A stretch of DNA of 64,000 nucleotides from an uncultured Selenomonadales bacterium (GCA_937877565.1 CALFJB010000062.1:26294-90293); one strand, 5' to 3'. Positions 8,335 to 15,596 are shown, numbered from the stretch's first letter. Made by a program: numbers and translations. Notes: generated from the sequence alone by a model not told the origin.

Positions 8335-8799
8335 TTAATCTTCAGCATAAGTTAAATCATAGGAAAGATAGACAGAAAAATAAGTAATTCCAGTTTGCCA
8401 ATTTTTACTTCTGCCTACAACAAGATGACCGTAATATGGATGCTTCATGTCTTCGTGATTCATAAATTCAAAATTTGAAACTCTTTTGGAGCCGGTATAA
8501 ACAAATACCCAACGTTCAAATAATTTGGCTTGTCCTCTTCTGTAGTCATTAACGTAATGGTCAACGAACCGAAAACCATAATTTGCCAAACTGCTCAAGT
8601 ACTGTTCAGCAAAATCTTCATTTAAATCAACGCTACAATCGTAACCATAAACACGATAACCTTTTTTGGTGTTTTCTCTGCCGGTAAAGTTAAGATAACG
8701 CCCGCCAACTTGATAAAAGCTTGGAACGTCAGCCGCCTGCGCCTTTGCTATTGGAACAATTAAAAAGACTGCCAACACCAACATTAAAATTTTTTTCAT
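8335..8799 (-). CDS. Secreted protein of unknown function, paralogue of the next gene
   Basis: 154 residues with a clear signal peptide (MKKILMLVLAVFLIVPIAKAQA, cleavage near residue 22-24). Not recognised. The mature part resembles its neighbour at 8816-9229: both start VP(S/N)FY, share a YxC-VD block and a (W/Y)xFVYTG motif near the end. Start ATG 8799 is set by GGAGG 8 nt upstream; an earlier in-frame codon would put a non-hydrophobic stretch before the signal peptide. It lies 16 bp behind its paralogue and is probably co-transcribed. Confidence 0.7.
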   Translation of the reverse strand: MKKILMLVLAVFLIVPIAKAQAADVPSFYQVGGRYLNFTGRENTKKGYRVYGYDCSVDLNEDFAEQYLSSLANYGFRFVDHYVNDYRRGQAKLFERWVFVYTGSKRVSNFEFMNHEDMKHPYYGHLVVGRSKNWQTGITYFSVYLSYDLTYAED

Positions 8800-8815
8800 G
8801 TTAAAGCCTCCATTA

Positions 8816-9229
8816 TCAATCAGGGTACATTCCAGCAACCATATTTACAAAAACGTTGTTTCCTATCTTTGAAACTTGTATATGAAAACTTCCGGCAAGC
8901 ATTTTCAAATATTTAGCTTGTGCGCCGGTATAAACAAAATACCATCCGTTGGAATCTTGCCCAATAAATTTAAAAGTTGGTTTTGAGGCAATTCTTTTTA
9001 TATATTTTTCAATATAAATGTTGCCTTTTCCGTCAACGCATTGATACTTCCAACTGGTATAATTTACGCCTTGATAATTTTTTTGATCCATTCCAATAAA
9101 TCTGATACGCTCTTCAATTTTATTACTTGTAATATTATAAAAATTTGGAACGTACACATACGCGGCTGAAACTTCGACTGCCGGTAAAATAATAAAAAAC
9201 GCCAACACCAACATTAAAACTTTTTTCAT
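8816..9229 (-). CDS. Secreted protein of unknown function
   Basis: 137 residues with a signal peptide (MKKVLMLVLAFFIILPAVEVSA). Mature part about 115 residues with the shared VPNFYN start and GWYFVYTG motif. No known domain recognised. Only 13 bp downstream of the ABC-transporter remnant and followed by its paralogue; the tandem pair may be an older duplication. Envelope or extracellular location is inferred from the signal peptide only. Confidence 0.7.
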   Translation of the reverse strand: MKKVLMLVLAFFIILPAVEVSAAYVYVPNFYNITSNKIEERIRFIGMDQKNYQGVNYTSWKYQCVDGKGNIYIEKYIKRIASKPTFKFIGQDSNGWYFVYTGAQAKYLKMLAGSFHIQVSKIGNNVFVNMVAGMYPD

Positions 9230-9242
9230 GGTAAAACCTCCT

Positions 9243-9649
9243 TTAAAAATTTACAATTTCATCTGCAATATTTAAAATTCTTTCGTCGTGCGAAATTATC
9301 AGCACGATTTTATTTTTTCGCGCAGATTTAATTTTTTCGGTAAGTTCAGCAACGGCGGCAACGTCCAAATTATTATCCGGCTCGTCCATTATTAAAACGT
9401 CTGCAGATTTATTGAAAGCTTTTTCGATTTCAGCCAATTTGCCGCAATCGCCGTGACGCTTATAATTGCCAACGCCGCAATAAATATATAAAAAGTTTCC
9501 ACATCTCGTTTAATCAAAATTTCGTCGATAAATTTTGCCGTAAGATATGGATTCATTAAATTTATAGCAGCCGTCAGAATTGAACAAATTGCAACGACTG
9601 CCAAAGATTTTTTGTAATTTTTTAGATAGCTCCAAATAAATTTAATCAT
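9243..9649 (-). pseudogene. Remnant of an ABC exporter (membrane plus ATPase) with large internal deletion
   Basis: The 5' part (9649 to about 9400) encodes the first helices of an ABC-exporter membrane domain (MIKFIWSYLKNYKKSLAVV, then NPYLTAKFIDEIL). It runs, out of frame, into the end of an ATPase domain (9437-9243) with Walker B LIMDEPDNNLD and the H-loop IISHDE. Walker A, the signature motif and most of the membrane domain are missing, so some 400 codons have been lost. The deletion joins near AAATCGAAAAAGC (about 9415-9427). It lies directly behind the RiPP precursor and maturase genes and is read as their dead exporter. Confidence 0.8.
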
Positions 9650-9664
9650 AATTTTTAAATTCAG

Positions 9665-9687
9665 CGTCGGAGTTGGAGAACCGCCGT
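9665..9687. repeat. Inverted repeat, left copy, flanking the RiPP precursor
   Basis: 23 bp beginning CGTCGGAGT and ending CCGCCGT. It matches the reverse complement of 9959-9981 at 20 of 23 positions. The pair encloses the precursor gene and about 120 bp downstream of it. It could form a long-range stem in the mRNA or be the ends of a small inserted cassette. Confidence 0.6.
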
Positions 9688-9810
9688 ATAAGGTAGAAAA
9701 TTTTTCCCGCCCGCCGCCTCGTTTTTATGGAACGACTAACCAATTTGCCAAAATTTTCCGCCAGTAAAAGCGTATTCGCGCAGGAGCGGTATAAATTTCG
9801 GCGTTATGAA

Positions 9811-9930
9811 TTACCAAGTACCAACGACGTTTTTGCCGCATCCGGGAGTAGCACAGTTGCCGCAATTTCCGGAATAAACGCGGTTTTGTTCCTTTTTAAG
9901 GGTTACGGGTTTTGTGTAAGTCTTTTTCAC
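9811..9930 (-). CDS. RiPP precursor peptide, 39 residues, Cys-rich core
   Basis: Short gene with a near-perfect Shine-Dalgarno (AAAGGAGGTG, 6 nt before GTG at 9930). The product has a lysine-rich leader (MKKTYTKPVTLKK) and a small, Gly/Cys-rich core SGNCGNCATPGC followed by GKNVVGTW and TAA. Cys are at 23, 26 and 31. It lies 60 bp downstream of the radical SAM/SPASM gene on the same strand and before the ABC-exporter remnant, the usual order of thioether-forming RiPP loci. The peptide class (sactipeptide, ranthipeptide or other) cannot be assigned. The strong RBS, position and composition support the call; no homologue was recognised. Confidence 0.75.
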   Translation of the reverse strand: MKKTYTKPVTLKKEQNRVYSGNCGNCATPGCGKNVVGTW

Positions 9931-9958
9931 TGTCAGCACCTCCTTTACAAGGAAATTA

Positions 9959-9981
9959 ACGGCGGCTCTTCGACTCCGACG
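9959..9981. repeat. Inverted repeat, right copy, flanking the RiPP precursor
   Basis: Begins ACGGCGG and ends CTCCGACG; partner of 9665-9687. It lies between the maturase stop codon and the RBS of the precursor gene. Directly downstream of the maturase stop, the minus strand reads AAAAAA and then this arm. Confidence 0.6.
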
Positions 9982-9990
9982 ATTTTTTAA

Positions 9991-11316
9991 TTAGCTCAAC
10001 ATTTCAGCGGCAGCCTTCGCCATTATCAGACTTTCGCCACATTCGCTGAAATCGCCGTGATTTTTGTTAATTAAATCTGCAACGCAAACTGTGCAATATT
10101 CCAGATATTCGCAGTCTTTACATTGCGGGGTAACGTCAATCATTCGGCAATTTTTCAATTTAAAATTTTTTGCCCTGTCCCAAATAGTTTTCAAACTTTC
10201 TTTGCGAAGAGAACCAAAAGATTCAGGAAAAGTATTGCACGCATGAACGCCGCCAAATGGATCAATCGATACGGCGTTAATTCCCGCGCCGCAAGACGCC
10301 TTCTCAAGCATTTTTTCACGTGAAAATTTTGGAGCGGTTGTATCAGCAGTAACATATTGAGAATTGAGTTTGTAAAATTTTTGATAAAGTTCAACGCTGC
10401 CCAAAGAATAATCCGCAGAATTTTTTCCTTCGTGACCTGAAATAATTCGTGGCGAAACTGTCACAAAAAGTTTTAAACGCTTGCCCAATTCGTAGAGACT
10501 TTTCAGCGAATTTAAATTTTGTTTCATCGCCACGCACTTTATAAAAGTATTTATACCGGCAGATTTAAACATTAAAGTTGCCTTTAAAGTTTTTTCAAAC
10601 GAGCCTTTAACGCCGGTAATTTTGTCGTGTTCTTCAGCAATTCCGCTGTAAAGACTAACTGAAATTCCATTAACTTTTGTCGCGCAAAGTTTTTCAAAAA
10701 CTTTGTCAGTTAAGCCAACGCCGGTTGTATAAAGATTTACAATAAATCCCAAGTCAACCGCGTATTCGACAATATCGCACAAATCAGGGCGCAAAAGAAT
10801 TTCTCCGCCAGTAAATAAAATATTTACGCAACCCAATTCTTTAAGCTGATTTAAAATATTTTTATATTCGTCAAGCGTCAATTCATCAGCCGCGTAAAAT
10901 TTCGGCGCGTCGTCAATGTAACAATGAATACATTTTTCAACGCAGCGGTAAGTTAATTCAATGCTTACAGAAAAAATTTTATGTTCCTTCGCAAAAGTGG
11001 CGGCAACTTCCATTGGAATTTTATTCGACCATTGCGGCTCAATATATGGAGTTTCGCCCTCGTACAAAATTTTTTCGCTCAAAAGTTCGTCAACAAATTC
11101 TTGAATATCTTTTTGAAAATCTTCCACGTCTGCAACTTCGTAAATTCCAGCAAGGTGTTTGCAAATATCTTGCACGGAACAATTTTTATTTTTCTTGCAA
11201 TAATCCAAAATATCAAGTACAATTTCGCTAAAAATATAATCGTTTTGATTGTCTACATTGTGGACGTAAACTTTGTCTTCAAATGGGCTGTAAAAAATAC
11301 TTGGCATTAAATTCAT
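9991..11316 (-). CDS. Radical SAM/SPASM peptide maturase with N-terminal RiPP recognition-like domain
   Basis: 441 residues. Residues 1-95 look like a PqqD-type precursor-binding domain (FSEIVLDILDYC, VDELLSEKILYE). The radical SAM cluster motif CxxxCxxC is at Cys125, 129 and 132 (RCVEKCIHCY), with GGEILLRPD following. The C terminus is a SPASM domain with Cys at 342, 360, 390, 399, 402, 408, 411 and 426, able to hold two auxiliary clusters. Such enzymes install thioether or C-C links in a precursor peptide; the 39-residue peptide immediately downstream is the likely substrate. Start ATG with AGGAGG 8 nt upstream. The promoter at 11355-11386 contains nine consecutive G. Confidence 0.9.
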   Translation of the reverse strand: MNLMPSIFYSPFEDKVYVHNVDNQNDYIFSEIVLDILDYCKKNKNCSVQDICKHLAGIYEVADVEDFQKDIQEFVDELLSEKILYEGETPYIEPQWSNKIPMEVAATFAKEHKIFSVSIELTYRCVEKCIHCYIDDAPKFYAADELTLDEYKNILNQLKELGCVNILFTGGEILLRPDLCDIVEYAVDLGFIVNLYTTGVGLTDKVFEKLCATKVNGISVSLYSGIAEEHDKITGVKGSFEKTLKATLMFKSAGINTFIKCVAMKQNLNSLKSLYELGKRLKLFVTVSPRIISGHEGKNSADYSLGSVELYQKFYKLNSQYVTADTTAPKFSREKMLEKASCGAGINAVSIDPFGGVHACNTFPESFGSLRKESLKTIWDRAKNFKLKNCRMIDVTPQCKDCEYLEYCTVCVADLINKNHGDFSECGESLIMAKAAAEMLS

Positions 11317-11354
11317 CTGCCTAACCTCCTAACTTCAATAACTATTACAAACAC

Positions 11355-11386
11355 ATTATACCCCCCCCCTGTGTTATGTTTGTCAA
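11355..11386 (-). promoter_or_regulatory. Promoter of the RiPP maturase with G9 tract in the spacer
   Basis: On the minus strand: -35 TTGACA (11386-11381), a 20-bp spacer made of 11 mixed bases plus nine G (11369-11361), then -10 TATAAT (11360-11355), 38 bp before the ATG. Both hexamers are consensus, but the spacer is 3 bp longer than optimum. The G run is the only long homopolymer of G/C seen in the window, so its length would set promoter strength. Confidence 0.7.
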
Positions 11387-11488
11387 GTTATACTTCTAAT
11401 TTTTAATCAGATTTTAATGTTTGACTAATTTCTGAAATTCTGATAATATAGCGCGTCGAAATAATAAACCAATTTGGAGGTAATGAAA

Positions 11489-12103
11489 TTGAAAAAAACT
11501 TTTGCGATATTGGCAGTGGCAATGATGATGTTTGCTACAGGTTGCGGCAAAAATACGCCGCCCGCCGAACAAGTAAAGCAGGATGCAAACGCGGCAGTCG
11601 AACAAGTCAAAGAAAAAGCTGACGAAGCCAAACAAGATGCAACTCAAGCCGTTGACAACGCCAAAGAAACTGCACAAGCACTTCTTGACGACGCCAAAAA
11701 AACTATGGAAGATTTGAAGAGCGGCGCAGCTGACAAAACTGTTATTGCGCTTGATGGAATCGTTCCCGGTATAAACATTGAGACTGTAAACGCAGTATTC
11801 GGCGATCCTATTGAAAGTGACGGCACAAACTTTGCATACTCCAACGGCATCGATATAAAAGTTAAAGATAATATCGTGCAGGAAGTTTCAACTTCTTATG
11901 ACGGACTCAATACACCGTCTAACATTGCAGTTGGCGTAGCTGAAGACGCCCTCAAAGCCGCTTATGGCGATAAAATGACTGTTACTCAAAATGCAGACGG
12001 CAGTTCCGTTTATAAATTCGTTGCAAGTGACAATCGCCGCGCTATCGAATTTACTACAAGTAACGGCTCCGTTACAAAAATTACTGCTACTTTGAATCAA
12101 TAA
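11489..12103 (+). CDS. Lipoprotein with amphipathic repeat region
   Basis: 204 residues. Lipoprotein signal peptide KKTFAILAVAMMMFATGCG with lipidated Cys about residue 18. Residues 20-80 are an Ala/Lys/Glu-rich helix with 11-residue periodicity (EQVKQDANAAVEQVKEKADEA), like LEA or apolipoprotein repeats. The last 115 residues form a separate beta-rich domain (GIVPGINIETVNAVFGDPIESDG) of unknown function. Start TTG 11489 is chosen because GGAGG is 8 nt upstream; the ATG at 11483 is only 2 nt from it. Anchored outside the membrane, probably in the outer envelope if this is a Negativicute. Confidence 0.75.
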   Translation: MKKTFAILAVAMMMFATGCGKNTPPAEQVKQDANAAVEQVKEKADEAKQDATQAVDNAKETAQALLDDAKKTMEDLKSGAADKTVIALDGIVPGINIETVNAVFGDPIESDGTNFAYSNGIDIKVKDNIVQEVSTSYDGLNTPSNIAVGVAEDALKAAYGDKMTVTQNADGSSVYKFVASDNRRAIEFTTSNGSVTKITATLNQ

Positions 12104-12122
12104 AAATTTTTCGGTACAAACT

Positions 12123-12157
12123 AAAAAAACCGCTGCTCCTATGAAGTGACGGTTTTT
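12123..12157. terminator. Bidirectional terminator, left copy
   Basis: AAAAAACCG, loop region, CGGTTTTTT: complementary ends with A and T tracts, between the convergent lipoprotein and GltD-like genes. Part of the tandem duplication. Confidence 0.7.
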
Positions 12158-12258
12158 TATTGGAAAAATTAAGCGCGTTTGGATTTTAAATATTCGTCGA
12201 TAGTTTTTGCAATGTGTCTAAAAAAGTTGGCACGTCAATAAAAATTTCGTTACAAACT

Positions 12259-12293
12259 AAAAAAGCCGCCGCTCCTAAGAGTGACGGTTTTTT
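12259..12293. terminator. Bidirectional terminator, right copy
   Basis: AAAAAGCCG, then CGCTC-CTAA-GAGTG forming the upper stem, then CGGTTTTTTT. Serves the GltD-like gene on the minus strand. Duplicate of the terminator at 12123. Confidence 0.7.
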
Positions 12294-12304
12294 TATTGGA
12301 AATT

Positions 12305-13534
12305 TTAAGCGCGTTTAGATTTTAAATATTCGTCGATAGTTTTTGCAACTTGTTTTGAAAAGTTTACTGCAAGGACAACATTTTTTGAGCCAACAACAAC
12401 GTCGCCGCTTGCAAATACGCCGTCAATGGAAGTGCGCCCGCTGTCATCAACGACGATTAAGCCTTTGTCTGAAACTTTCAAAGCGCGGCTCGTATTAACG
12501 ATTTTATCTTTTGGACCTTGACTAATCGCAATAATTGTGCTGTCCGCCTTCATTAAAACCGGCTCTTCTTCACGAATAACATTGCCTTCAGCGTCAAAAA
12601 TTTTCGGTATAAAAATTGGTCCTTCGTCGGTAAATTCTTTAATCGCCATACCTTGTTGAATTTCAATCCCGTCAACTGCCGCGTAGTCCAATTCGCGTTG
12701 ACTTGCAGCAATTCTTTGACGACGTGCATAAAGTGTAACGTGACGGCTACCCATTCTTACAACAGTTCTTGCAACGTCTATAGCTGAATTGCCCGCGCCT
12801 ATAATTGCAACCGTGTCGCCTAAGTCGTAAGCTTCAGGATTCTGTAAGTAGTCAACTGCAAAATGAACATTGCCCAAAGATTCGCCTTTGCAGTGCGTGC
12901 GATTGGGACGCCAAACGCCCGTACCAATAAAAATTGCGTCGTAGCCGTCCATAAATAAATCTTCCAAGTGTAACGCGCCGCCAATCGAAGTATTTGGGCG
13001 GAAATGTATTCCCCATTCGCGCAATTTAGTTTGGTATCTGTCCAAAATAATTCTCGGCAGACGAAACGCAGGAATACCATAACGCATCATTCCGCCAATT
13101 TTGTCCATACGTTCAAAAATTGTAATTCTGTGTCCGAGTGCGGCAAGTTTTATCGCAATGGTAATACCGGCAGGACCCGCGCCAATAATCGCCACGCGCT
13201 GTCCTGTATCAGGAAGGCGTTCAATTTTTGCTCTGTCAAAATATGAATCTGAAATATAATGCTCAATATTTGGAATTTGAACGGCTGTACCTTCCTTGCG
13301 TTTGCCTTGAATACAGTTGCCTTCGCATTGGTGTTCGTGGTCACAAACAAGCGAACAAACTATTGACAGCGGATTATTTTCAAAAAGCATTTGCCCCGCC
13401 TCTTGAGTTTTACCTTCAAGAAACAGGCGTATCATTTCAGGAATATTTGTTTGAATTGGACAACCTTTTAAACGGCACAGCGGCTTTTTACATTGCAAGC
13501 ATCGCCGCGCCTCTTCAATTACGTGCATAGCCAT
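12305..13534 (-). CDS. GltD/NfnB-like FAD-NAD(P)H oxidoreductase subunit
   Basis: 409 residues, related to the glutamate synthase small subunit and to NfnB/sulfide dehydrogenase subunits. N-terminal Cys motifs for Fe-S clusters: CLQCKKPLCRLKGCPI (residues 13-28) and CSLVCDHEHQCEGNC. FAD motif AIIGAGPAG and NADPH motif AIIGAGNSAIDVAR, then the C-terminal SIDGVFASGDVVVGSKNVV. No large glutamate synthase or NfnA partner is adjacent, so it may be a stand-alone electron-transfer flavoprotein. Start ATG 13534 lies 9 nt after GGGAG of a conserved SD cassette. Confidence 0.85.
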   Translation of the reverse strand: MAMHVIEEARRCLQCKKPLCRLKGCPIQTNIPEMIRLFLEGKTQEAGQMLFENNPLSIVCSLVCDHEHQCEGNCIQGKRKEGTAVQIPNIEHYISDSYFDRAKIERLPDTGQRVAIIGAGPAGITIAIKLAALGHRITIFERMDKIGGMMRYGIPAFRLPRIILDRYQTKLREWGIHFRPNTSIGGALHLEDLFMDGYDAIFIGTGVWRPNRTHCKGESLGNVHFAVDYLQNPEAYDLGDTVAIIGAGNSAIDVARTVVRMGSRHVTLYARRQRIAASQRELDYAAVDGIEIQQGMAIKEFTDEGPIFIPKIFDAEGNVIREEEPVLMKADSTIIAISQGPKDKIVNTSRALKVSDKGLIVVDDSGRTSIDGVFASGDVVVGSKNVVLAVNFSKQVAKTIDEYLKSKRA

Positions 13535-13538
13535 TGTT

Positions 13539-13561
13539 AAAATCTCCCTTCGGTCGATTTT
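13539..13561 (-). promoter_or_regulatory. Conserved SD cassette, copy 2
   Basis: Identical over 23 nt to the block at 2973-2995 (AAAATC, CCGAAGGGAG centre, GATTTT), 9 nt from the oxidoreductase ATG. Directly joined to heptad palindrome C. Confidence 0.7.
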
Positions 13562-13636
13562 AGGGGCTAAGGGTTAAGGAATAAGGGCTAAGGAATTTAA
13601 ATCCCTAGTCCTTAGTCTTTAGTCCCTATTCCCTAA
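13562..13636. repeat. Heptad palindrome element C (TAAGGNN units)
   Basis: Left arm units TAAGGGT, TAAGGAA, TAAGGGC, TAAGGAA; right arm is the reverse complement of TAGGGAA, TAGGGAC, TAAAGAC, TAAGGAC, with a short TTTAAA centre. It fills the gap between mnmA and the SD cassette. The mnmA stop TAG (13626-13628) and the codons for its last residues fall inside the repeat. Confidence 0.75.
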
Positions 13637-14684
13637 TAACCGCGCCGCCCAAAACTTCCTCGCCATCATAAAAAACTACTGACTGCCCGGCAGTTATGGC
13701 GCGTTGCGGCTCATTGAATTTTACTTTTACAATATTTTCAATTTGTTCAACAGTACAATCTGCAACTTTGAAACCGTAGCGAATTTTACATTGCAGTCGC
13801 GCAGGAAATTTCGGCTGATAAACCCAGTGTACATTTTCAGCCGTCAAACTTTCTGAAAAAGTTTCAGCGTTACTGCCGACAATTACGCGCCGGTTTTCAA
13901 CGTCCAATTTTACAACGTACAAAGGATTTTCAGCGGCAATTCCTAAACCTTTACGCTGTCCAATCGTGTAATTTGCAACGCCGTTATGACGCCCTAAAAC
14001 TTTTCCGGCAGTGTTGACAATTTCGCCACTTTCAAGCGCGTCTGCTGAATCTGCGCGAGCCTCAATAAAAGTTTTATAATCGTCATTCGGTACGAAACAA
14101 ATTTCTTGACTGTCTTTTTTGTGTGCAGAAATAAGTTTAAGCTTTTCGGCAAGTTCCCGCGTTTGTGTTTTTGAAAATTCGCCCAGCGGCAAAATAATTT
14201 TTGAAAGTTTTTCAGGCGTCAAATTGTAAAGCACATAGGATTGATCTTTTTTCAAGTCTACGGCTTTTTTAAGTTTAAATCTACCGTCCTCAAAAATTAT
14301 TCGTGCGTAGTGTCCAGTTGCTAAAAAATCTGCACCGTTGGAAATTGCAAAGTCGAACAGTTTGCCGAATTTAATTTTTTTGTTACATTCAACGCAAGGG
14401 TTAGGCGTCCTGCCTTTCAAATATTCTGCAACAAAATAATTTTCAATTTCAGATTTAAAAATTTCTCTAAAATCTGCCACGTAATGTTTAATTCCCAACT
14501 GCGCGGCAACTATTTTAGCATCCCGAATTTCGCTTGAACTGCAACAACTTCGCTCATTAAATTCTTCAGTTTCCAGCCACATTGTAACGCCGAAAACTTC
14601 ATAGCCTTGTTGAATCAAAAGAGCCGCCGTTAATGAACTGTCAACGCCGCCACTCATTGCCACTGCAACTTTTTTACTTGCCAT
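13626..14684 (-). CDS. mnmA: tRNA-specific 2-thiouridylase MnmA
   Basis: 352 residues. Makes 2-thiouridine at U34 of Lys, Glu and Gln tRNAs. PP-loop SGGVDSSLTAALL, the first catalytic Cys in NPCVECNKKIKFG, the second Cys in DSQEICFVPND, and C-terminal GQSVVFYDGEEVLGGAVI. Start ATG 14684 (MASKKVAVAMSGG) is the family start; the open frame continues upstream only because of a partial duplication of the gene's own 5' end. The last codons and TAG come from palindrome C. Confidence 0.93.
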   Translation of the reverse strand: MASKKVAVAMSGGVDSSLTAALLIQQGYEVFGVTMWLETEEFNERSCCSSSEIRDAKIVAAQLGIKHYVADFREIFKSEIENYFVAEYLKGRTPNPCVECNKKIKFGKLFDFAISNGADFLATGHYARIIFEDGRFKLKKAVDLKKDQSYVLYNLTPEKLSKIILPLGEFSKTQTRELAEKLKLISAHKKDSQEICFVPNDDYKTFIEARADSADALESGEIVNTAGKVLGRHNGVANYTIGQRKGLGIAAENPLYVVKLDVENRRVIVGSNAETFSESLTAENVHWVYQPKFPARLQCKIRYGFKVADCTVEQIENIVKVKFNEPQRAITAGQSVVFYDGEEVLGGAVIRE

Positions 14685-14790
14685 TAAAAATTTTTCTCCC
14701 AAAAAGTTTTTCTGAATTAAAAGAGCCGCTGTCAATGAGCTGTAAAATCCGCCGCCCATTGCAACGGCAATCTTTTTTGTTGTACATTAA
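14685..14790 (-). pseudogene. Partial duplicate of the mnmA 5' end
   Basis: Translates as KKIAVAMGGGFYSSLTAALLIQ with a shift near its start, against KKVAVAMSGGVDSSLTAALLIQ in mnmA itself. The unit is about 75 bp, repeated with an offset of about 95-100 bp. The catalytic SGGVDSS loop is damaged (GGGFYSS), so it is a fossil copy that now forms the mnmA leader. It could provide an alternative start fused in frame to mnmA. Confidence 0.75.
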
Positions 14791-14793
14791 AAA

Positions 14794-15321
14794 TTACTTT
14801 AATGCTTCGATATAGTTTTGCAAATCTTCGATAGCCTTTTTGGCGCGTTGAAGGTTTGAAAGAATTTCTGAAGTCGAAGTAGCTTGTTCTTCGCTAACTG
14901 TACCGGTATGTTCGATAGTCTTTGAAATTTCGGCAACCGCGCCGTTCATTTGATTCAAAGTCTGTTGAATTTTTTCAGTAGCTTCGCGGGATTGTTCAGC
15001 AAGTTTTCTAACTTCTTCAGCAACGACAGCAAAGCCGCGCCCTTGTTCGCCTGCGCGAGCCGCCTCAATAGCCGCGTTCAAGCCGAGCAAGTTTGTTTGT
15101 CCTGCAATGTTCGTGATAAAGTCAATAACTTTTACAGTGTCGTCATTTTTTTCTTGCAGGAATTTAGCCTGTTCAATAGCCTCTTTGCCGACGGTTGCGA
15201 GAGTACCTGCGCTTTTTGAAACGGCGGCAACCGCGTCATAAACGCTATTTGTAATATGAACTATTTCATCAATAGATTTTTTCAGGCGGTCATACGCCTT
15301 ATCGTTATCAATATCTGCCAA
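14794..15321 (-). CDS. Soluble methyl-accepting chemotaxis-type signalling protein
   Basis: 175 residues consisting only of the MCP signalling hairpin. The conserved tip is present: NIAGQTNLLGLNAAIEAARAGEQGRGFAVVAEEVRKLAEQS. No transmembrane segment, HAMP or ligand-binding domain. Such minimal proteins can join receptor arrays or act as cytoplasmic sensors or adaptors binding CheA/CheW. RBS GGAGG precedes the ATG. No che genes are in the window; it sits beside a kinase / HPt / diguanylate cyclase group. Confidence 0.85.
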   Translation of the reverse strand: MADIDNDKAYDRLKKSIDEIVHITNSVYDAVAAVSKSAGTLATVGKEAIEQAKFLQEKNDDTVKVIDFITNIAGQTNLLGLNAAIEAARAGEQGRGFAVVAEEVRKLAEQSREATEKIQQTLNQMNGAVAEISKTIEHTGTVSEEQATSTSEILSNLQRAKKAIEDLQNYIEALK

Positions 15322-15596
15322 AGTAATTTCCTCCTCTAAAATAATCTACAGCATTATTCCACATTCGCTATAAAAAATCCTTTCGACGAAAAAAAACTTC
15401 ATAGGCTTAAGAAATAAATTCGCTAGAATAAGTTTACAAACAAAATTGTAAAGTGGGCGCACAGGAAGTGCGCCCGCCGCGCTTGCAATGCGACGAGTAG
15501 GAGCATTGCTCCGCCGTGATGGCGATATAATCTGCGCCAAAGAAAGAAAAGCCGTTTTAAAAAAATCTAAATTAAGAATTTGTAAACACGTTATAA
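15322..15596. other. Non-coding gap with a GC-rich three-hairpin island
   Basis: 275 bp between two minus-strand genes. Most is AT-rich, but 15453-15540 is markedly GC-rich and holds three hairpins in a row: GGGCGCAC/GTGCGCCC (15455-15475), GGAGC-att-GCTCC (15500-15512) and CGCC-gtgat-GGCG (15512-15524), followed by ATATAATCTGCGCC. No coding sequence was supported; the open frame here has no RBS or family resemblance. It may be a small RNA or a dispersed structured repeat. Confidence 0.5.

Larger units (their letters stand above)
12098..12347. repeat. Tandem duplication of about 115-135 bp spanning a gene end and terminator
   Basis: The stretch 12098-12214 recurs at 12233-12347. Each copy holds AATAAAAATTT, a terminator hairpin, TTATTGGAAA and the last ~45 bp of the GltD-like coding sequence (GCGCGTTT-GATTTTAAATATTCGTCG). 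Only the right copy belongs to the intact gene; the left one is a drifting fragment. Confidence 0.8.

Noticed and set aside
12305..13534. Glutamate synthase small subunit proper
   Set aside because: No large subunit is adjacent and the protein is shorter than typical GltD; kept as a GltD/NfnB-like flavoprotein.
15346..15540. 64-codon ORF on the minus strand in the structured island
   Set aside because: No RBS, low-complexity Arg/Ser composition imposed by the hairpins, no resemblance to a family.
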